A DNA stretch of 64,000 bases from Eilatimonas milleporae (lineage in GTDB: Bacteria; Pseudomonadota; Alphaproteobacteria; Sphingomonadales; Kordiimonadaceae): contig NZ_REFR01000010.1 in NCBI RefSeq assembly GCF_003688555.1, forward strand, positions 248,001 to 312,000, written 5' to 3'. The notes under the pieces were generated by a model. The model did not search any database and was not told where the DNA came from. It saw only the letters and a list, made by a program, of their open reading frames with translations. Below, piece by piece: positions 9,043-18,011 of the stretch; positions within the stretch are counted from its first letter, which is position 1; the number at the start of each line of letters is the position of its first letter. Position numbers and translations under genes: made by a program.

Positions 9043-10518
9043 ATGAACATTACATTCGCGCCAAGAACGCATCCGAAAAACGGAGCGGCGGTCTATTTCG
9101 TCACGGAAGACGGGATGTTTGACGGTATGGCGGGCGAAGCGAACGAGGCGGCGGGTGGGGCCCTGGAACGCGCGGTCGCGGCGTCCCGTTTCAAGGCCGG
9201 CAAAGGCGATGTGCTGGAAATTCTCAGCCCCGCAGGCACCGGGCTGGAGCGCCTGATTCTCGTTGGTCTGGGCAAAGGCGCGAACAGCGAAGGCGATTTT
9301 CTCATTTGCGGGGCGGCGGCCACGGCGAAGCTGCTGACATCGGGCAGTGTAACGGCCGGCTTTGTCATCGACGACACGATCGATCCCGTCGCCCTGGCCG
9401 AGGGGGCCCTGCTCAGAAGCTACCGCTTCGACAAATACCGTACGAAAGAGCCCGAGACCAAAAAACCGTCTCTCCATGAAATCTCGTTGCTGTGTGCCGA
9501 ACCCGGCGCGGCGAAGGACGGGTTTTCACCCCGCAAGGCCGTGGCCGACGGTGTTTTTCTGACGCGGGACCTCATATCCGAGCCCGCCAATATCCTCTAT
9601 CCCAATAGTTTCGCCGACCGGATCAGGGAGCTGGCCGATATCGGGATCGATGTCGAGGTTCTCGGCGAGACGGAGATGGACGGGCTGGGCATGCGGTCGC
9701 TGCTGGCGGTCGGGCAGGGCTCACAGCATGACTCCCAGCTTGTCATCATGCGCTGGATGGGCGGCGAGGAAGACGATGCGCCGCTGGCTTTCATCGGCAA
9801 GGGCGTCACCTTTGACACGGGCGGTATTTCCATCAAGCCCAGCGAAGGCATGGACCAGATGAAATGGGACATGGGCGGCGCCGGCATTGTCGTGGGACTG
9901 ATGAAGGCGCTGGCGGGGCGCAATGCCCGTGTCAATGTGGTCGGTGTCGTCGGTCTGGTGGAAAACATGCCGTCCGGAACCGCCCAGCGCCCCGGCGACG
10001 TGGTGACCAGCATGTCCGGCCAGACGATCGAAGTGTTGAACACCGACGCCGAAGGGCGGCTGGTGCTGGCCGATGCGCTTTGGTACTGCCAGGACCGTTT
10101 CAAGCCCCGCCTGATGATCGACCTTGCCACCCTGACAGGGGCCATGATCGTTGCCCTGGGGCATGAATATGCCGGATTTTTCACCGATGACGACGCCATT
10201 GCCGACGGACTTTTCGCCGCCGGTGCCGACACGGGCGACAAAACGTGGCGGCTGCCCCTGCATGATTCTTACGACAAGCTGATCAACACGCCGACGGCGG
10301 ATATGAAGAATATCGGCGGCAGAGGGGCCGGATCGATCACGGCGGCACAGTTTCTGAAACGGTTCACCAATGATGTCCCGTGGGCCCATATCGATGTGGC
10401 GGGCACCGTCTGGTCGGATAAGGACCTGCCGCTCAGCGAAAAGGGCGGCACCGGTTACGGCGTCCGTTTGCTGGACCGTTTTGTCGCAGACGGCTATGAA
10501 CCCGAGGACAAGTCCTGA
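9043..10518 (+). CDS. pepA: Leucyl aminopeptidase (cytosol aminopeptidase, M17)
   Basis: This cytoplasmic two-metal aminopeptidase removes N-terminal residues from peptides. The family signature NTDAEGRLVLADAL is present in the C-terminal catalytic domain. So are the metal ligands in GKGVTFDTGGISIKP and MKWDMGGAG. Length is 491 residues, as expected for a two-domain M17 enzyme. ATG 9043 is chosen because AGAGGGA lies just upstream; a GTG at 8986 is in frame but has no support. In E. coli, PepA also binds DNA, but nothing here shows that role. holC follows 47 bp downstream. Confidence 0.96.
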   Translation: MNITFAPRTHPKNGAAVYFVTEDGMFDGMAGEANEAAGGALERAVAASRFKAGKGDVLEILSPAGTGLERLILVGLGKGANSEGDFLICGAAATAKLLTSGSVTAGFVIDDTIDPVALAEGALLRSYRFDKYRTKEPETKKPSLHEISLLCAEPGAAKDGFSPRKAVADGVFLTRDLISEPANILYPNSFADRIRELADIGIDVEVLGETEMDGLGMRSLLAVGQGSQHDSQLVIMRWMGGEEDDAPLAFIGKGVTFDTGGISIKPSEGMDQMKWDMGGAGIVVGLMKALAGRNARVNVVGVVGLVENMPSGTAQRPGDVVTSMSGQTIEVLNTDAEGRLVLADALWYCQDRFKPRLMIDLATLTGAMIVALGHEYAGFFTDDDAIADGLFAAGADTGDKTWRLPLHDSYDKLINTPTADMKNIGGRGAGSITAAQFLKRFTNDVPWAHIDVAGTVWSDKDLPLSEKGGTGYGVRLLDRFVADGYEPEDKS

Positions 10519-10565
10519 GGCCATTCTCGACGCCGAGGGCCGACAGCCATTGAATGCGGGGGGCC

Positions 10566-11036
10566 ATGCCTGAAATCCGCTTTTATCACCTGCAACGCCA
10601 GCCCGTGGAACAGGCCTTGCCGCGCCTGCTGGAAAAGGTCTTGCAGGCCGGTCACAAGGCGCTTGTAAAAGTGCCGGACAAAGGTCTTGCCGAGACCCTG
10701 GACAGGGCGCTGTGGATCTATGATCCGGGCAGTTTTCTGCCCCACGCACGGGCTGGCGGCGATCATGACGCCGATCAGCCCGTGTTGCTGACAACGGATG
10801 ATGATAATCCGGCGGATGCGGATGTTCTGGTGCTGATAGACGGCACCGCCAGCCCCGATATCGAACGCTATGACCGCACCCTTTATATGTTCGACGGTCG
10901 CAATCCGGATATTGTCGAGGCCGCGCGGACCCACTGGCGCGATTTCAAGGCGGCGGGGCTGGCCATGTCCTACTGGCAGCAGGGCGAACGGGGCGGATGG
11001 CAGCAGGTGCGGCAGGTGGCCGGCAGCGGGTCGTAG
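10566..11036 (+). CDS. holC: DNA polymerase III subunit chi
   Basis: Chi links the clamp loader, through psi, to single-strand-binding protein on the lagging strand. The N-terminal EIRFYHLQRQPVEQALPRLL is the typical start of the family, and the middle of the protein carries the recognisable W-x-YDPGSFLPH and DNPADADVLVLID-like blocks. The length of 156 residues is normal. ATG 10566 is preceded by a G-rich run. An ATG at 10554 is in frame but starts within that run. Pairing with pepA is very common in Proteobacteria. Confidence 0.92.
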   Translation: MPEIRFYHLQRQPVEQALPRLLEKVLQAGHKALVKVPDKGLAETLDRALWIYDPGSFLPHARAGGDHDADQPVLLTTDDDNPADADVLVLIDGTASPDIERYDRTLYMFDGRNPDIVEAARTHWRDFKAAGLAMSYWQQGERGGWQQVRQVAGSGS

Positions 11037-11122
11037 AAGACTGCCAGCCCTTGTCGGTAGGGCGGGCCGTTTGTTCCGTGCGGGCGGCAAAATGCAGGCA
11101 ATCAGGATATTCGGAGCGCCCT

Positions 11123-11142
11123 CTGAGCGGTAAACCGCTCAG
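11123..11142. terminator. Hairpin between convergent holC and DUF3179 gene
   Basis: CTGAGCGG-TAAA-CCGCTCAG forms a perfect 8-bp stem with a 4-base loop, extended outward by a few G-C pairs. It covers the stop codon of the - strand gene and lies 86 bp after the holC stop. There is no T-tract on either side, so it may be a weak bidirectional terminator or a 3' end stabiliser. Confidence 0.4.
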
Positions 11143-12260
11143 GGCAGGCTCAGCAGTCCTCGGTCCGGATAGAACGCCTTGTAGGCATACGCGAAGTCGA
11201 GACTGTAGGACACGCCTTCCAGGGCGTCGCCCGCCCGGCGCTGTACCAGCACCGAGCCTATGGCATTGCTGCGGACCACGATCTGGCTGTCCAGAACCGA
11301 CAGAGTGCCCGGTTGCCATGTGAAGATGAGACCGTCGGGACCTTCCAGCCGTCCGGCCTGGGCAATGGCCGGCAGGGGCCAGGCCTGCGTGCCGACCCGC
11401 ACGATACGGCTGGCCCGGATGCTGTCAGCCATGCCGTCCGTCATGGCTGACTGGACTGTCCCGCGTTTTGGCGCGCGCTTGGTGACGGCGTAAGGGGAGC
11501 TTTCCAGCGTGTCATATCCGGCATAGGGGCTGCTGCCATAGACAATCTGGCTGCCATAGGGCGGGGCAAGGACGATCCCGTCCGGCACCCGTGCCTGATA
11601 GGTCCCGTAATTTTCGATCCGGTGCGGCAGCACCGTCAATGCCGCATCCGCATGGGTGCCGACGATGCCCGTGCCGGTGAATTGCTGCCACCAGCTCTGG
11701 CTTTCCCGGTCATACAGGACCAGATTGCCGTATCGCAGATGACCGCTGACACCAAAGGTCAGGGTCGGACCCGCGCCGTCTGCGTCGCCTTCCGTACCGC
11801 CTGGCAGGCGCCGGTCAAAGACCATGGTGGTGTTTGTGAACGGGCTGTATGTGACGGCGACGGGGACACCGTCCAGCGTGTCATTGACCACTTCGTGCCA
11901 TATGAGGATTTCGAGCGGGTAGGCCCGCGTGACCTGCCCGACCGTGACGGTGATCACGGGGCTTTGCGCTGTCGGTCCCGCTGTCGCCACGCCACGGAAG
12001 CGGGGATTGACGATGGCCCGGATACCGTCCTTGGGTGCCTCGGCGAAACGGAAGCCGTCTTCGGGCACGGTGGTGCGCTTGAAATCCGTTTCGCGCCATT
12101 GCCTGCGTATGCGGACCGGTATGTCCCGTTTGCGTAGCAGCGTCTGGTCATCGCCCATGGCCGCGGGCTTTATCGGCAGGCAAAACAGGCAAAGGCCTAG
12201 CATGAACAGCAGCAGAACACTGGCTGTGATACGCTGGGAAACCGTTTTGCAAACCGTCAT
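11139..12260 (-). CDS. DUF3179 domain-containing exported protein
   Basis: The protein has 373 residues. An N-terminal signal peptide (about residues 12-34, rich in Leu and Cys) precedes a DUF3179 domain. Recognisable blocks include AIVNPRF, YPLEILIWHEVVNDT, GVPVAVTYSPFTNTT and FGVSGHLRYGNLVLYDR. The family has no established function. Family members I know carry a CPLC-type cysteine pair in the VTY block; here it reads SPFT (residues 139-142), so both cysteines are gone. ATG 12260 is supported by AAGGGGG 8 bases upstream. It is divergent from the hydrolase at 12401. Confidence 0.85.
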   Translation of the reverse strand: MTVCKTVSQRITASVLLLFMLGLCLFCLPIKPAAMGDDQTLLRKRDIPVRIRRQWRETDFKRTTVPEDGFRFAEAPKDGIRAIVNPRFRGVATAGPTAQSPVITVTVGQVTRAYPLEILIWHEVVNDTLDGVPVAVTYSPFTNTTMVFDRRLPGGTEGDADGAGPTLTFGVSGHLRYGNLVLYDRESQSWWQQFTGTGIVGTHADAALTVLPHRIENYGTYQARVPDGIVLAPPYGSQIVYGSSPYAGYDTLESSPYAVTKRAPKRGTVQSAMTDGMADSIRASRIVRVGTQAWPLPAIAQAGRLEGPDGLIFTWQPGTLSVLDSQIVVRSNAIGSVLVQRRAGDALEGVSYSLDFAYAYKAFYPDRGLLSLP

Positions 12261-12400
12261 GAAGAAACCCCCTTGATGTTCCCGCACCGTCATGGTCCGT
12301 TTGACCTGTTGATGCTGGGGGCACCATGGCATGACTTTTATGAATGTGCCATGAAACGCATTGCCATGAGGTTCGTGGCTGAAAAAGGGGGGGGGATGCC

Positions 12401-13207
12401 ATGCGCTGGTGGGCACGGGCATGTGTCGGGCTGATCGTCATTTATGGTGTCATGCTTGGCGTGATTTATGTCCGGCAGGAACATCTGATGCTGAATTTCG
12501 CGCCTGTCGCCGACAATCATGCCTATGCCTTTGATACGACGGTCGAAGATATCTGGCTGGAGCGTGACGGTGCGCGGCTGCACGGTGTTTTGTTTCGCAC
12601 GGATGCCGCGGTGCCCGCGCGCGGACTTGTCCTGTACTATAAGGGCAATGCGGGCAATGTCGGCAACAGTTCCAAAATGGCGCGCACCTTTCTGGGACTG
12701 GGTTTTGACGTCATGTCGATGGACTATCGCGGTTTCGGTAAAAGCCGTGGCCCGCTGAGCGAGGATGCGCTGCTGGCCGATGCGGAAGCCTGGTATGATC
12801 TGGCCCGTGAACGCTACGGACAACAGGATATCCGTGTCGTCGGGTATTCCTTCGGCAGTACGCAGGCGTCACATGTGGCCGCCACCCGCCCGGTCGAGGA
12901 TCTGATTCTGTTCGCCCCCATGAAGTCTATTCTGGATCTGGGGCGCCGCCGGTACCCCTGGGTGCCCACCTTCATCAGCCGGTTCCCCCTACGCTCGGAC
13001 CTGAAGCTGATGCAGGCGCACACGGCCCGTATCGTGATCTATCACGGTACAGCGGACGCAGTGGTGCCTTTTGCCTCGGGCGCGGAGCTGAAATCCGTCA
13101 TGGGGGCTGACGATGCCTTTGTGGAGGTCGCCGGCGCCGGGCACGGCGACCTGCCATGGACAGCTCTCGTCCAGGAGGACATCGCCCTGCGGTGGAGCGG
13201 TCTTTAG
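12401..13207 (+). CDS. Membrane-anchored alpha/beta hydrolase (YfhR/BEM46-like)
   Basis: This 268-residue serine hydrolase has an N-terminal membrane segment (about residues 5-24) followed by the folded domain. YYKGNAGNVGN forms the oxyanion region, and MDYRGFGKSRG is typical of the family. The nucleophile elbow is GYSFGSTQ. The acid and base are likely in YHGTADAVVPF and AGHGDL. Such proteins usually face the periplasm and have unknown esterase substrates. A G-rich run precedes ATG 12401. It ends 12 bp before the convergent ABC-F gene, so its transcript probably stands alone. Confidence 0.85.
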   Translation: MRWWARACVGLIVIYGVMLGVIYVRQEHLMLNFAPVADNHAYAFDTTVEDIWLERDGARLHGVLFRTDAAVPARGLVLYYKGNAGNVGNSSKMARTFLGLGFDVMSMDYRGFGKSRGPLSEDALLADAEAWYDLARERYGQQDIRVVGYSFGSTQASHVAATRPVEDLILFAPMKSILDLGRRRYPWVPTFISRFPLRSDLKLMQAHTARIVIYHGTADAVVPFASGAELKSVMGADDAFVEVAGAGHGDLPWTALVQEDIALRWSGL

Positions 13208-13219
13208 ACCGCGCCACGA

Positions 13220-15136
13220 TCAGGCGGATTTCAGCGTGTTTTCGGCATTGTGCAGGGCATCTTCCGCTGCCAGCCAGGTTTCTTCCGCCGCAGCCAGATC
13301 CTCTTCCGCGCGGGCCAGCTTCTTCTGCAGGTCGGTAATCGTGGCGGGGCCGTCGGTTCTGTCCTGCGCGTACAGGGACGGGTCTGAAAGTTTTGTCTGC
13401 AATGTATCCCGCCGGTTTTCGTGGCGCACGACGTCCTGTTCAGCCTTTTCAACGGCCTTGCGAAAGGGCGCCAGACGTTGCCGGTCCGCCGCCGCTTTCT
13501 GGCGTGCGGCCTTGCGGCTGGTCTCGCCGCTGCCGCTCTGGGCAACGCCATCCGGCGTCTTGCGGGACCCGCGGCGCAGTTCCCCCAGATAACGGCGATA
13601 GTCGTCCAGATCGCCGTCAAAAGGGCTGACCTTGCCGTCACCCACAAGCCACAGCCGGTCGACGCAGGCTTCCAGCAGGTGGCGGTCATGGCTGATCAGC
13701 AGAACCGCGCCGTCATAACCGTTGATGGCATGAATAAGGGCTTCCCGGCTGTCCACGTCCAGATGGTTGGTCGGTTCGTCCATGATCAGAATTTGCGGTT
13801 TCTCCAAAGTGGCCAGCGCGAACAGAAGCCGTGCCTTTTCACCGCCGGACAGGCTGTTGACGGGGCGGTCTGCCTTATCCTCGCCAAAACCGAAGGCGGC
13901 AAGCCTGGCCCGCCGGCGGGCTTCTGTCATGTCGGGCAGAAGCTTTTCAAGATGGTCGTAAGGGCTGGCTGCCGGGATCAGTTCGTCAAGCTGGTGTTGG
14001 GCAAAATATCCGATTTTCAGGGCGCGGGGACGCCGCAGCTTGCCTTCCGCCGGCGTCAGCCGGCCTGACAACAGCTTGGCAAAGGTGGATTTGCCGTTGC
14101 CGTTGGCGCCCAGGAGACCGATGCGGTCATCCATATCCACCCGCAAATCCAGCCGTTTGAGAACGGGGGTATTGTCGCCATAAGCCGCGCTTGCACCCTC
14201 CAGTGTGATCAGGGGCGACGATAACGGTTCCGGTTTGGGAAAATCGAACGGAATGGTGTTGTCTTCGACGACGCTGGCGATCGGTTTCATACGGGCCAGC
14301 ATTTTCATGCGGCTTTGTGCCTGCCGGGCCTTTGACTCCTTGGCACGGAAACGTTCGACGAAGGCCTCGATCCGCCGGCGCTCGGCCTCCTGTTTGGATT
14401 TCAGGGCCATCTGCCGTTCCAGGGCGGCGCGGCGCTGTTCCTCGAACGCGTCATATCCGCCGGCATAGCGGTACAGCTTGCCGTTGGTAAGGTGCAGGAT
14501 GTGGCCCACCGCATTGTTCAAGAGGCCCCGGTCGTGACTGACGATCAGGACTGTGTAGGGATAGCTTTTCAGATAGCTCTCCAGCCAGATCACACCTTCC
14601 AGATCCAGATAGTTGGTGGGTTCGTCCAGAAGCAGAAGGTCGGGTGCTGTAAACAGCACGCAGGCCAGGGCGACACGCATCCGCCAGCCTCCCGAAAAGC
14701 TGCTGCATGGGCGCTTTTGCGCCGCATCGTCAAAGCCGAGACCGGCCAGAAGGCTGGCGGCGCGCGCCTCCGCTGACTGGGCGCCGATGTCCGCCAGGCG
14801 CGTATGGATATAGGCAATGCGTTCAGGGTCCGTTGCCGTTTCCGCCTCGGCAAGAAGGCTGGTTCGCTCGGTGTCGGCCGCCATCACCGTGTCGATCAGG
14901 CTTATGTCATGACCCGGCGCTTCCTGGGCGACATGCCCGATCCTGGCGTTGGGATGAACACTGACAGCACCGGACTCGGCGCTGATTTCACTCCGGATCA
15001 GGGAAAGCAGGGTGGATTTTCCGGCGCCGTTGCGGCCGACGAGGCCCACTTTCTGCCCGGACGGGATGGCGGCTGTCGCTCCGTCAAAAAGTACCCGGTT
15101 GCCGATACGAAATGTGAGGTCTGTAATCTGTAGCAT
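13220..15136 (-). CDS. ABC-F family ATPase (Uup/EttA type)
   Basis: Two ABC cassettes lie in one soluble chain with no membrane segment, which is the ABC-F layout. Walker A motifs are GRNGAGKST and GANGNGKST; signatures are SFSGGWRMR and SLSGGEKAR. A charged linker rich in Arg and Lys separates them, and a C-terminal coiled coil (roughly residues 560-638) resembles that of Uup. ABC-F proteins act on the ribosome E site or in translation quality control. ATG 15136 begins MLQITDLTF, the usual start. It has no strong ribosome site. Uup is likely, but EttA or an antibiotic-resistance ABC-F is not excluded. Confidence 0.9.
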   Translation of the reverse strand: MLQITDLTFRIGNRVLFDGATAAIPSGQKVGLVGRNGAGKSTLLSLIRSEISAESGAVSVHPNARIGHVAQEAPGHDISLIDTVMAADTERTSLLAEAETATDPERIAYIHTRLADIGAQSAEARAASLLAGLGFDDAAQKRPCSSFSGGWRMRVALACVLFTAPDLLLLDEPTNYLDLEGVIWLESYLKSYPYTVLIVSHDRGLLNNAVGHILHLTNGKLYRYAGGYDAFEEQRRAALERQMALKSKQEAERRRIEAFVERFRAKESKARQAQSRMKMLARMKPIASVVEDNTIPFDFPKPEPLSSPLITLEGASAAYGDNTPVLKRLDLRVDMDDRIGLLGANGNGKSTFAKLLSGRLTPAEGKLRRPRALKIGYFAQHQLDELIPAASPYDHLEKLLPDMTEARRRARLAAFGFGEDKADRPVNSLSGGEKARLLFALATLEKPQILIMDEPTNHLDVDSREALIHAINGYDGAVLLISHDRHLLEACVDRLWLVGDGKVSPFDGDLDDYRRYLGELRRGSRKTPDGVAQSGSGETSRKAARQKAAADRQRLAPFRKAVEKAEQDVVRHENRRDTLQTKLSDPSLYAQDRTDGPATITDLQKKLARAEEDLAAAEETWLAAEDALHNAENTLKSA

Positions 15137-15350
15137 GCCGCGCGGCTTAGCATGTCGCGCGTATTGTATCAAACCCGCCCCGGCATCGGCTGTGGGCCGC
15201 TGTATCCTTGGGCTGTACAGAAAAGGATGATGTGGGTATAAGGCGCGCGACTCGCGGTTGGCGGCGGTATCGGTGCCCGATTGTTTGCCGGCTGCTCATC
15301 CTATTCATATCCCGGCCGGAAACGGCCCTGAATAAACAAGGAAATGCCTC

Positions 15351-15773
15351 ATGGCTCTGCAACGCACCTTTTCCATTATCAAACCCGATGCCACCGAACG
15401 CAATCTGACCGGTGCCGTCAATGCATGCCTGGAAAAGGCAGGTCTGCGCATCGTCGCCCAAAAACGTATCCTGATGACCCGTGCCCAGGCGGAAACCTTT
15501 TATGCCATTCACAAGGAACGTCCCTTTTTCGGTGAACTGGTGGATTTCATGACCTCCGCCCCGGTGGTCGTACAGGTTCTGGAAGGCGAAGACGCTGTCG
15601 CGAAAAACCGTGAGGTCATGGGGGCAACCAATCCGGAAGACGCCGCCGAAGGCACGATCCGCAAGCTGTATGCCCGGTCCATCGGCGAAAATTCCGTCCA
15701 TGGTTCTGATTCGCCGGAAAATGCTGCGATTGAAATCGCCCAGTTCTTTTCCGGCAATGAGATCGTCGGCTAA
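15351..15773 (+). CDS. ndk: Nucleoside diphosphate kinase
   Basis: Ndk balances nucleoside triphosphate pools by transferring the gamma phosphate through a phosphohistidine. The start [13 protein letters not shown] and the active-site segment [12 protein letters not shown], with the catalytic His near residue 117, are diagnostic. The 140-residue length is typical. The start follows AACAAGGAAATGCCTC. The gene stands alone: the divergent ABC-F gene lies upstream across about 210 bp, and a strong terminator follows. Confidence 0.98.
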   Translation: MALQRTFSIIKPDATERNLTGAVNACLEKAGLRIVAQKRILMTRAQAETFYAIHKERPFFGELVDFMTSAPVVVQVLEGEDAVAKNREVMGATNPEDAAEGTIRKLYARSIGENSVHGSDSPENAAIEIAQFFSGNEIVG

Positions 15774-15802
15774 GGCCGGCGGTCATCACATCCGTATCCG
15801 GC

Positions 15803-15840
15803 AAGCCGGCCCCTGTGTTTTACGGGGGCCGGCTTGTTTT
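15803..15840 (+). terminator. Rho-independent terminator after ndk
   Basis: An 11-bp perfect stem (AAGCCGGCCCC at 15803-15813 with its complement at 15825-15835) encloses an 11-base loop and is followed by G and four T residues. It lies 30 bp after the ndk stop. Its end overlaps the purN stop codon, so it may also slow - strand transcripts, although no T-tract is present on that side. Confidence 0.85.
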
Positions 15841-16510
15841 ATGCGGTCGTGGTCGTCTCTTCCGGTGCGGGACAGATCAGGGACTGCGGCGCGGTCACCG
15901 GTGCGGCAAGCTGCACGCGGCCGGCTGAGACCCTGATTTTACCTTCGGCCACCATGCGGACGGCTGCCGGATAGATGCGGTGCTCTGCTTCCAGGACGCG
16001 GGCCGCAAGCAGGGGCGGGGTATCCTGCGGCAGAACGGGAACGGCGGCCTGCATGATAATCGGGCCGTCATCCATTTCCGGACGAACGAAATGCACCGTG
16101 CAGCCGGTGATACGGACGCCGTCTTCCAGGGCGCGTTCATGGGTGTGAAGCCCTTTGTACGCCGGTAGAAGAGACGGATGGATATTGATCATCCTGTCTC
16201 TCCAGCGGTTGACGAAATCATTGCCGAGCAACCGCATGAAGCCGGCCAGACAGACCAACTGCACACCATGCGCCTGAAGGCTTGCATGCAGTTCATCCTC
16301 AAAGGCCGGGCGGGTTTCGAAATCCTTGTGGTCGATGGTCACGACCGGCAGGCCGGCTTCCGCTGCGAAATTCAGGCCCGGGGCATTCGGCCTGTTGGAA
16401 ATGACGACGGCGATTTCCGCCGGAAACCCGGGTGTGTTGCAGGCTTGTATCAGGGCCTGCAGATTGCTTCCGCGACCCGAGATCAGGACGCCCAGTTTCA
16501 ATATACTCAC
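15839..16510 (-). CDS. purN: Phosphoribosylglycinamide formyltransferase
   Basis: PurN formylates GAR with 10-formyl-THF in the third step of purine synthesis. Motifs are ISGRGSNLQAL at the N-terminus, the catalytic INIHPSLLPAYKG and TGCTVHFV. A MDDGPII segment carries the conserved Asp. I chose GTG 16510 because GAGGAG sits 7 bases upstream (16518-16523) and translation then begins two residues ahead of the conserved ILKLGVLISG. Length is 223 residues. It lies 45 bp downstream of purM in the same operon. Confidence 0.96.
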   Translation of the reverse strand: MSILKLGVLISGRGSNLQALIQACNTPGFPAEIAVVISNRPNAPGLNFAAEAGLPVVTIDHKDFETRPAFEDELHASLQAHGVQLVCLAGFMRLLGNDFVNRWRDRMINIHPSLLPAYKGLHTHERALEDGVRITGCTVHFVRPEMDDGPIIMQAAVPVLPQDTPPLLAARVLEAEHRIYPAAVRMVAEGKIRVSAGRVQLAAPVTAPQSLICPAPEETTTTA

Positions 16511-16555
16511 GACATTGCTCCTCGGGAAACGCATTGCCAGGTGCCACACGCATTG

Positions 16556-17623
16556 TCACTCATGGGTACAGACGCAGCGACCCTGACCGCTGTCCTTCAG
16601 AACACCGCCGATGACGACGGGCGTTTCCCCGGCGGATGTAAAGGCCGCCAGCGCAGCGTCCGCATGCCGTTCCGCCACCACCGCGACCATGCCGATGCCG
16701 CAGTTGAAGGTGCGCAGCATTTCATCCTCGGCAATGCGGCCCTGTGTCCGCAGCCAGTCAAACACGGCCGGGCGCTGCCAGCGGTTGGTGAATATGGTTG
16801 CCGACAGCCCGTCCGGCAGAATACGCGGAACATTGCCGGGAAAACCGCCACCGGTGATATGGATCAGCCCCTTGACCAGACCCAGACGGATTGCGGGCTG
16901 GCAGCCTTTTACATAAATCCGGGTGGGGGTCAGAAGGCTCTCGCCAAGGGACAGACTGTCGTCATAGGGCGCCGGAGCCTCCAGCGCCGCGCCGCTGGCC
17001 TCCACAATCCGCCTGACCAGGGAGTAGCCGTTGGAATGCACGCCACTGGACGCAAGGCCGATCAGGACATCGCCGTCTTCGATATTTGTACCATCGATCA
17101 GGCTGCCGCGTTCCGCCGCGCCGACGGCAAACCCCGCAAGGTCATAGCTGCTGCCCGCATAGAGACCCGGCATTTCAGCGGTTTCGCCTCCGATCAGGGC
17201 TGCGCCCGCCTGACGGCAGCCGGCGGCGATACCGTCGACGACCCGGGTCATCTGGGCGACATCCAAGCGCCCGGTCGCCATATAATCCAGAAAGAACAGC
17301 GGCACCGCGCCCTGGACAATGAGGTCGTTGACGCACATGGCCACCAAATCGATCCCGATGGTGTCATGGCGGCCGACGGCTTCGGCCAGGGCCAGTTTTG
17401 TGCCGACCCCGTCGGTGGCTGCCACAAGGATCGGGTCGTGGAACCCTGCGGCCTTGATATCGAACAGCCCGCCAAAGCCGCCAAGGCTGGCATCGGCCCC
17501 GTCGCGGCGCGTGCTGGCGGCGAGCGGTTTGATGGCCTCCACCAGGGCATCGCCCGCAGCGATATCGACGCCGGCCTGTTTATAGGAAAGACCTTCTTCG
17601 CTTTCTTGTTTCGTTTCCGTCAT
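16556..17623 (-). CDS. purM: Phosphoribosylformylglycinamidine cyclo-ligase (AIR synthase)
   Basis: PurM closes the imidazole ring by converting FGAM to AIR with ATP. The N-terminal [14 protein letters not shown], the substrate/ATP loop ATDGVGTKL and the [10 protein letters not shown] block identify the family. There are 355 residues from ATG 17623; an upstream in-frame start at 17647 would add eight residues with no conservation. It heads the purM-purN unit and is divergent from the DUF2066 gene across 388 bp. Confidence 0.97.
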   Translation of the reverse strand: MTETKQESEEGLSYKQAGVDIAAGDALVEAIKPLAASTRRDGADASLGGFGGLFDIKAAGFHDPILVAATDGVGTKLALAEAVGRHDTIGIDLVAMCVNDLIVQGAVPLFFLDYMATGRLDVAQMTRVVDGIAAGCRQAGAALIGGETAEMPGLYAGSSYDLAGFAVGAAERGSLIDGTNIEDGDVLIGLASSGVHSNGYSLVRRIVEASGAALEAPAPYDDSLSLGESLLTPTRIYVKGCQPAIRLGLVKGLIHITGGGFPGNVPRILPDGLSATIFTNRWQRPAVFDWLRTQGRIAEDEMLRTFNCGIGMVAVVAERHADAALAAFTSAGETPVVIGGVLKDSGQGRCVCTHE

Positions 17624-18011
17624 GAAATTGTCCAAAAGAATGACCACGCTAGACAGCCGGTCCTGATCGGGAGTTCGCTGTGCCGCAGGTTTTCAGACCC
17701 CGCAGCCATTTGCCCGGAGACTAGCGAAAAGGTATGACGCTGGCGAGGATGAATTATCCGAAAAGGCAGTGGCGGACTTACCCGTGGGCAATGGCGGTTT
17801 ATCCGCTGTACCCTGTCGGACAGGGTGTCCATCGCGCCTTTGAAGTCTGAAAACCAGGTCTGTTGTTGTCGGCCGGCCTGCTATTGTCTGGCGATGCAAT
17901 ACGCACATTATATGCCGGTAGAAATATAGTGTGTGGACACAAGGGCCGGAATACATACGGTATACCCGGACAGGTACCGGGCATTGCGCCGGGCGACCGG
18001 GGTTTGTGAGG
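17624..18011. other. Divergent intergenic region, purM / DUF2066 gene
   Basis: No coding sequence is evident in these 388 bases. They hold a perfect palindrome, ACCCTGT-CGG-ACAGGGT (17810-17826). A plausible promoter toward the + strand gene has TTGTCT (17884-17889) and TTATAT (17908-17913), 18 bases apart. No purine riboswitch or PurR-like box was recognised by eye. The last part, from about 17935, is open in the DUF2066 frame but lacks family features. Confidence 0.5.
17884..17913 (+). promoter_or_regulatory. Candidate promoter for the DUF2066 - perM - hdaA run
   Basis: TTGTCT and TTATAT are separated by 18 bases, about 100 bases ahead of the chosen start codon at 18012. The match to a sigma-70-type promoter is moderate, and no start-site evidence exists. 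A palindrome at 17810-17826 lies upstream. Confidence 0.35.

Noticed and set aside
16178-17737. A 519-codon + strand frame opposite purN and purM
   Set aside because: It is antisense to purine genes and lacks any family feature.
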